Translations under genes and position numbers: made by a program
Part shown: positions 7,142 through 10,072 of the stretch, piece after piece
How the letters are laid out: the number at the start of each line of letters is the position of its first letter
Position numbering within the stretch: the stretch's first letter is position 1
The notes under the pieces: model-generated
Told to the model about the DNA's origin: nothing
What the model saw: the letters and a program-made list of their open reading frames with translations, nothing else
Databases searched by the model: none
Origin: Alphaproteobacteria bacterium
GTDB taxonomy: Bacteria; Pseudomonadota; Alphaproteobacteria; Reyranellales; Reyranellaceae
DNA: 10,072 bases
Direction of reading: 5' to 3'
Assembly: GCA_013290035.1 (NCBI GenBank)
Contig: JABCYT010000067.1
Coordinates: forward strand, 1 to 10,072

Positions 7142-8658
7142 TCAGCGACCTGAACATGAAGGAGTTGGCCGCCGATCCGTTCGTGCAGACCGGATTGCTG
7201 GCCCTGGTCGGCGCGCTTCTCACCCATGTCCTGCTGCGTCATTATCCGGCCCGGCGCCTGATCGTCCAGGTCACGTTCTTCGTGGCGCTGACCGTCCTGC
7301 TGCTCCACTACGACATCATTCCCTACGAACTCGCTCCCGCCGACACGCCAGCCTTCGAGCGGGTTTTCGTCGCCCTGTCGAAGATCATCTGGTGGACCAA
7401 CGCGGCCTGGGTGCTGATCGCCTGCGTTCGCGTGTTCCTGATCTTCGAACGGCTGCCGCGCCGGGGTCGCCTGATACAGGACCTTCTTATCGGCACGATC
7501 TATCTCGGCGCCGGGCTGTCGGTCGTCGCCTACGTATTCGGCGCGCCGGTGGGAACCCTGATCGCCACATCGGGTGTCTTCGCGATCATCCTCGGCCTGG
7601 CATTGCAGAGCACGCTGTCCGACGTCTTTTCCGGCATAGCCCTCAATCTCAGCCGGCCTTACGCAGTCGGCGACTGGATCGTGCTGGATGACGGCATCGC
7701 AGGAACGGTCGTCGAGACCAATTGGCGGGCGACCCATCTCCTCAATGGTTCGAACGATCTCGTCGTGCTGCCCAACAGTGTGCTGGCGAAGGCCCGGTTC
7801 ACGAATCTCAGCAGTCCCAGCCGGAACCACGGGGTGACGCTTCATATCCGCATGATGCCGACGACGGCGCCCTCGGCCATTTCGGATGTCATGCAAAACG
7901 TGCTCTTGAGCACCACTTCCGTCGTCGCGGTGCCTGCTCCTTCTGTCGTGATCATATCGCTGGATGCGCAAGCGATCGAGTTCGAGCTGTCGTTCAGCGT
8001 CAGGGATTTTGGGACTGCTTCGACGGTCAAGCACGAGGTCTACGACCTGATCTACCGCCATTCGAAAGCAGCCGGGTTGGCGCTCGCTCCGTCCCGGCAG
8101 GCTTCGGCGGTGTTTGCCGCTCCGCCCCAGGCGGGACCTGCCCGGGCACCGCGAAGCACGGCGTTCAGGCTCCTCGATGCGGTTCCCCTGTTCGTAGCCT
8201 TGACCGAGGATGAAAAAGAAGCGCTCGCCGCAACGATGACGCGACGGACTTACCGCAAGGGCGATCTGGTGGTCGAGCAGGACGCCAATATGAAATCCCT
8301 TATGATCATTCGCAGCGGCGTGCTCGTCGTTTCGCGCCACGAGCAGGACCGGGAGGTCGAACTGAGCCGCCTCGCGCCCGGCGACTACTTTGGCGAAGAT
8401 GGACTGTTTACCGGTTCGTGTGAGGAAGGAACTATTAAGGCACTGACGGCCGTCGTCGTCTACGAAGTCGAGCAGGCGGCGCTGGCCAAACTCGTGCACG
8501 ACCGGCCGAGCATTGCCGACGAAGTCAGCATCACCCTTTCACGCCGCGCCAAACGGGGACAGGCCCTGCTCAGCGACAAGGAGAGGACTGCGGCGATGGC
8601 TGCGGTTCCAGGGTTGGTTGCCCGGATCCGCCAGTTGTTTGAACTGCCCCACAGCTAA
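7138..8658 (+). CDS. MscS-family channel with C-terminal cyclic-nucleotide-binding-like domain
   Basis: This 506-residue inner-membrane protein has helices at about 16-34, 42-57, 87-104 and 113-135. The pore helix and beta-domain entry (about 139-180) contain GLALQSTLSDVFSG and LSRPYAVGDWIVL, matching the MscS core. The cytoplasmic alpha/beta part runs to about 320, then an Ala/Pro-rich linker (about 321-340) leads to a cNMP-binding-like domain (about 345-460) with LFVALTEDEKEAL, YRKGDLVVEQ and GDYFGEDGLF. Such fusions are known as bacterial cyclic-nucleotide-gated MscS-like channels (bCNG). The phosphate cassette keeps Phe-Gly-Glu (418-420), but where CRP-type domains have Arg-Ser/Ala it has CEEGTIK (428-434), so cAMP binding is doubtful. 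ATG 7138 is chosen for its ATGA overlap with the second adaptor; GTG 7126 is the alternative. Cotranscription with exporter genes is unusual for an osmotic safety valve. Confidence 0.92.
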   Translation: MISDLNMKELAADPFVQTGLLALVGALLTHVLLRHYPARRLIVQVTFFVALTVLLLHYDIIPYELAPADTPAFERVFVALSKIIWWTNAAWVLIACVRVFLIFERLPRRGRLIQDLLIGTIYLGAGLSVVAYVFGAPVGTLIATSGVFAIILGLALQSTLSDVFSGIALNLSRPYAVGDWIVLDDGIAGTVVETNWRATHLLNGSNDLVVLPNSVLAKARFTNLSSPSRNHGVTLHIRMMPTTAPSAISDVMQNVLLSTTSVVAVPAPSVVIISLDAQAIEFELSFSVRDFGTASTVKHEVYDLIYRHSKAAGLALAPSRQASAVFAAPPQAGPARAPRSTAFRLLDAVPLFVALTEDEKEALAATMTRRTYRKGDLVVEQDANMKSLMIIRSGVLVVSRHEQDREVELSRLAPGDYFGEDGLFTGSCEEGTIKALTAVVVYEVEQAALAKLVHDRPSIADEVSITLSRRAKRGQALLSDKERTAAMAAVPGLVARIRQLFELPHS

Positions 8659-8758
8659 GAGCTCTCGCGGCCCGCGTAGCCTTGTCCTTGCCGAACAGCT
8701 TGCGCAACTCGCCTTTGGCGGTCTTGGCGGCGGTCTTTTTGCGGGTTGCCTTGGGCAT
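8570..8758 (-). CDS. Possible small basic protein in the gap after the channel gene
   Basis: A 62-codon frame on the minus strand begins MPKATRKKTAAKTAKGELRK, followed by LFGKDKATRAARAL. The first 32 or so codons end almost entirely in G or C, as in the real genes here. That fits a true Lys/Ala-rich small protein of the kind that binds nucleic acid. The tail (codons 35-62) lies antisense to the 3' end of the channel gene and looks like translated shadow, so the coding part may be truncated. No good ribosome-binding site precedes ATG 8758. An upstream in-frame ATG at 8800 would add 14 residues with poorer codon use. I do not recognise the family, and the frame could be a chance product of GC-rich DNA. 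Confidence 0.3.
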   Translation of the reverse strand: MPKATRKKTAAKTAKGELRKLFGKDKATRAARALSCGAVQTTGGSGQPTLEPQPSPQSSPCR

Positions 8759-8858
8759 GCGCCAATAATGACCGGCGGCGGACGTTTGTTGCTCTGGCAT
8801 TTGTGGCGGCACGACCCACATCTGCACGAGCCTGTCGGCCCCGACATCGGAGAGGGAC

Positions 8859-9077
8859 ATGCCCGCCAAAGCCCACCAGACCCTCAAAGCCAAGGTCGAC
8901 GACAAGCTCGACCAGGCCCTTGAGGACAGTTTCCCGGCGAGCGATCCGGTTTCCTTCATCGAGCCCGGCCGGGTGAACGACGGCGACCGTAAGTTGCCCG
9001 TCGTGGAGGCTGCCGCCCGCGGCAAGGCCGGCCGCCCGGGGAGTCGCCCGCGAAAAGGCAAGGCAACCCGTTCCTGA
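8859..9077 (+). CDS. Small protein with DSFPASDPVSF motif, function unknown
   Basis: This 72-residue protein starts at an ATG preceded by GGAGAGGGA (8849-8857). The N-terminal half is a charged, probably helical stretch (KAKVDDKLDQALEDSF, about 10-25). It runs into DSFPASDPVSF (23-33), a motif I recall from many short alphaproteobacterial proteins of no known function. The C-terminal half is Gly/Arg/Lys-rich and probably disordered (about 53-72). No signal peptide or membrane helix is visible, so it should be cytoplasmic. It follows a 200-base gap and precedes a BON-domain gene by 38 bases, so the two may share a transcript. Such small proteins often sit near stress genes, which is family lore rather than anything shown here. 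Confidence 0.75.
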   Translation: MPAKAHQTLKAKVDDKLDQALEDSFPASDPVSFIEPGRVNDGDRKLPVVEAAARGKAGRPGSRPRKGKATRS

Positions 9078-9115
9078 TTTGTCCGTTGGTTCGCAGGAAC
9101 CCAGGGAGATTGCGC

Positions 9116-9472
9116 ATGGCCGATACTTCTCGCACCGCCACGGCGGAGGAAGATGCGCTGGAGGCGCGCGAGCCCGCCGGCTATCGACATTCCGACGCGA
9201 GCGTCAAAGAGCGGATCCTTCGCCAGCTCGCGCTGGAGAAGGGGCTCGACGCCAGCAGCGTCACGGTCGAGGTGAAAGACTGTGAAGTCACGTTGAGCGG
9301 CAGCGTGCAGTGTTACGCCGACATGCAGAGAGCCGAGGCGCTTGCCTGTGCGATCGAAGGCGTGAAACTGGTGCGCAACGGCCTCACGTCTGTCGAGCCG
9401 CCGCCGCAGGCCGTCGCCGGCGGGCCCGCGGGCACCGCGTCCAAGATGGGCAAGCCTGGATACGAGCGCTAG
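9116..9472 (+). CDS. Cytoplasmic BON-domain protein
   Basis: This 118-residue protein carries one BON domain at about 27-94. It begins SDASVKERILRQL, has a central beta pair VTVEVKDCEVTLSGSV (49-64), then a helix, and ends VKLVRNGLTSVE, the alpha/beta order of OsmY-type BON units. BON domains are thought to bind membranes or ligands and are common in stress-induced proteins such as OsmY. Unlike OsmY there is no signal peptide, so it should stay in the cytoplasm. The N-terminus (1-26) is acidic and the C-terminus (95-118) is Pro/Gly/Ala-rich and likely disordered. ATG 9116 is chosen for AGGGAGA (9103-9109) at 6-7 bases; an earlier start at 9086 lacks a site. A strong hairpin follows 21 bases after the stop. 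Its partner and ligand are unknown. Confidence 0.85.
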   Translation: MADTSRTATAEEDALEAREPAGYRHSDASVKERILRQLALEKGLDASSVTVEVKDCEVTLSGSVQCYADMQRAEALACAIEGVKLVRNGLTSVEPPPQAVAGGPAGTASKMGKPGYER

Positions 9473-9493
9473 CCCGCGGAGAGCCAAAGGCAC

Positions 9494-9519
9494 GCTGCTG
9501 ACAGGACGCTGTCAGCAGC
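9494..9519. terminator. Perfect 11-bp hairpin after the BON gene
   Basis: GCTGCTGACAG (9494-9504) and CTGTCAGCAGC (9509-9519) pair without mismatch around a four-base loop (GACG). It lies between the BON gene and the cupin-like gene, where a terminator is expected. However, no T-run follows on the + strand, so it may be Rho-dependent or a processing or stability element. A second, weaker stem, GCCGG (9518-9522) with CCGGC (9533-9537), overlaps its last two bases and would compete with it. Confidence 0.6.
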
Positions 9520-9562
9520 CGGTCGATAGGATCCGGCCTCGGTAATTCCTCGGGAGGATGTC

Positions 9563-9973
9563 ATGGCTTCGACGCATGTCGATTACACGGCGATGGAATG
9601 GGCGTCCGCGGTGGCGTTCTACGGGCCGGCCGCCGTGCATGACGGCAAGGATGTCGTGCAGCTCAAGGTGCTGAGCGATCGCCGTGCCGACGGTGGCGGC
9701 ATCGCCTGGCTGGTCAAGTTCTCGCCGCCGCCCGGCAAGCTTATCAAGATCGTGGCGACAGCCTTGTCGGACGAGCACATCTTCTCGCTGCAAGGCGGCC
9801 GCAGCACCAAGAGCGGACAGCGGGCACAGGGATCGGGCGGCTACGGCTTGAATCCCAAGGGCCAGCCGCACAGTGCCATGATCAGCAGCGAGACCGAGGC
9901 GCTGGTGATCTATGCCGGCGAGCCCGACGAGATCAAATCGATGGAGATCGTCAACATTGCCCCGGCCGGCTGA
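9563..9973 (+). CDS. Small cupin-like protein
   Basis: This 136-residue protein fits a single small beta-barrel. The stretch SPPPGKLIKI (54-63), then DEHIFSLQGG (70-79), then NPKGQPHSAM (97-106) followed by ALVIYAG (113-119) follows the order of cupin motifs 1 and 2, including the P-x-G-x-x-H element. The likely metal ligands are His72 and His103, with Glu71 possible; the classic HxH of motif 1 is reduced, so metal binding is uncertain. Similar short cupins include ChrR-type anti-sigma domains and sugar- or acid-binding enzymes, and I cannot choose among them. There is no signal peptide. ATG 9563 is supported by GGGAGG (9552-9557). The stop codon lies in the loop of a strong hairpin, and the next gene converges from the right. 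The family call is by motif order only. Confidence 0.75.
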   Translation: MASTHVDYTAMEWASAVAFYGPAAVHDGKDVVQLKVLSDRRADGGGIAWLVKFSPPPGKLIKIVATALSDEHIFSLQGGRSTKSGQRAQGSGGYGLNPKGQPHSAMISSETEALVIYAGEPDEIKSMEIVNIAPAG

Positions 9974-9983
9974 CCGGCCGGGG
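9960..9983. terminator. Strong GC hairpin spanning the stop codon, between convergent genes
   Basis: CCCCGGCCGG (9960-9969) and CCGGCCGGGG (9974-9983) form a perfect 10-bp stem with a CTGA loop that contains the TGA stop (9971-9973) of the cupin-like gene. AAATT follows on the + strand. Read from the other strand the stem is the same, so it can serve the convergent minus-strand gene ending at 9997 as well. The U-tract is short, so termination would rest mainly on the stem. Confidence 0.65.
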
Positions 9984-9996
9984 AAATTGCGCCGCA

Positions 9997-10072
9997 CTAG
10001 GGGTGAATGACCATCCCGGTGAAGACGTAGGCCTGCAGCATCACCAGCACGCCGACCAGGCAGGCCAGCACG
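9997..10072 (-). CDS. C-terminal end of a membrane protein, possibly F-type ATP synthase subunit a-like (partial)
   Basis: Reading the minus strand from the window edge gives 24 codons, VLACLVGVLVMLQ then AYVFTGMVIHP, then TAG (9999-9997). The stretch is one hydrophobic helix. LQAYVF resembles the last helix of F0 subunit a, where a conserved Gln sits in an LQAF/YxF context, and a short His-containing tail follows as in many alphaproteobacterial subunit a proteins. The tail here is a few residues shorter than usual. With so little sequence the family call is tentative; another polytopic membrane protein is possible. That it is coding is supported by the clean frame, GC-rich third positions and the shared hairpin after both converging genes. 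Confidence 0.5.
   Translation of the reverse strand, partial: VLACLVGVLVMLQAYVFTGMVIHP

Noticed and set aside
7108..8499. Minus-strand open frame of about 460 codons opposite the MscS-type gene
   Set aside because: Asp/Arg/His/Gln-rich shadow; the plus strand has clear MscS pore and cNMP-like motifs.
8739..8769. TTGCGG (8739-8744) with AATAAT (8764-8769) as a sigma70 promoter for the small DSFPASDP gene
   Set aside because: The spacer is 19 bases and the -35 match is weak; not enough to call a promoter.
9096..9120. GGAAC at 9096-9100 as the -35 of an EcfG-type general stress promoter for the BON gene
   Set aside because: There is no CGTT-like -10 at 16-17 bases, and the position would place the start site inside the gene.
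8570..9493. Minus-strand open frame of about 300 codons over the small genes at the right
   Set aside because: Most of it is antisense to the DSFPASDP and BON genes, which have good ribosome-binding sites and domain motifs. Only its last 62 codons, partly in the gap, were kept as a low-confidence candidate.

Overview
The window reads as a GC-rich proteobacterial chromosome segment, most likely from an alphaproteobacterium (Hyphomicrobiales or Rhodospirillales-like). This rests on strong G/C preference at third codon positions, tight gene packing with start/stop overlaps, and a small protein carrying a DSFPASDPVSF motif that I associate with alphaproteobacteria. No species can be named from sequence alone. 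I see no rRNA, tRNA, CRISPR array, transposase or IS end.

Left region (1-2578, + strand): a catabolic amide-hydrolysis cluster. It holds the last 24 codons of one amidase-signature enzyme, a complete second amidase-signature enzyme starting inside the stop codon of the first, and a metal-dependent M20-type amidohydrolase of the N-carbamoyl-L-amino-acid hydrolase / allantoate amidohydrolase family. Together they suggest stepwise breakdown of a ureide-, carbamoyl- or amide-type nitrogen compound whose identity cannot be read here.

Centre (2579-8658, + strand): after a 177-base gap with a candidate leader ORF come four genes joined by overlaps: HlyD-type adaptor, a 782-residue protein made of two fused ABC-2-type permease halves, a second related HlyD-type adaptor, and an MscS-type channel with a C-terminal cyclic-nucleotide-binding-like domain. 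The layout is that of an exporter, but no ATP-binding subunit is present in the window. The nucleotide-binding-like domain lacks the usual phosphate-contacting Arg. This is the most unusual part of the window.

Right region (8659-10072): short genes. These are a 72-residue DSFPASDP protein, a cytoplasmic single-BON-domain protein, and a small cupin-like protein, all on the + strand, with two strong perfect hairpins after the last two. A possible small basic protein lies on the - strand in the gap after the channel gene. The window ends in the C-terminus of a - strand membrane protein whose last helix resembles F-type ATP synthase subunit a; it converges on the cupin-like gene across a shared hairpin.
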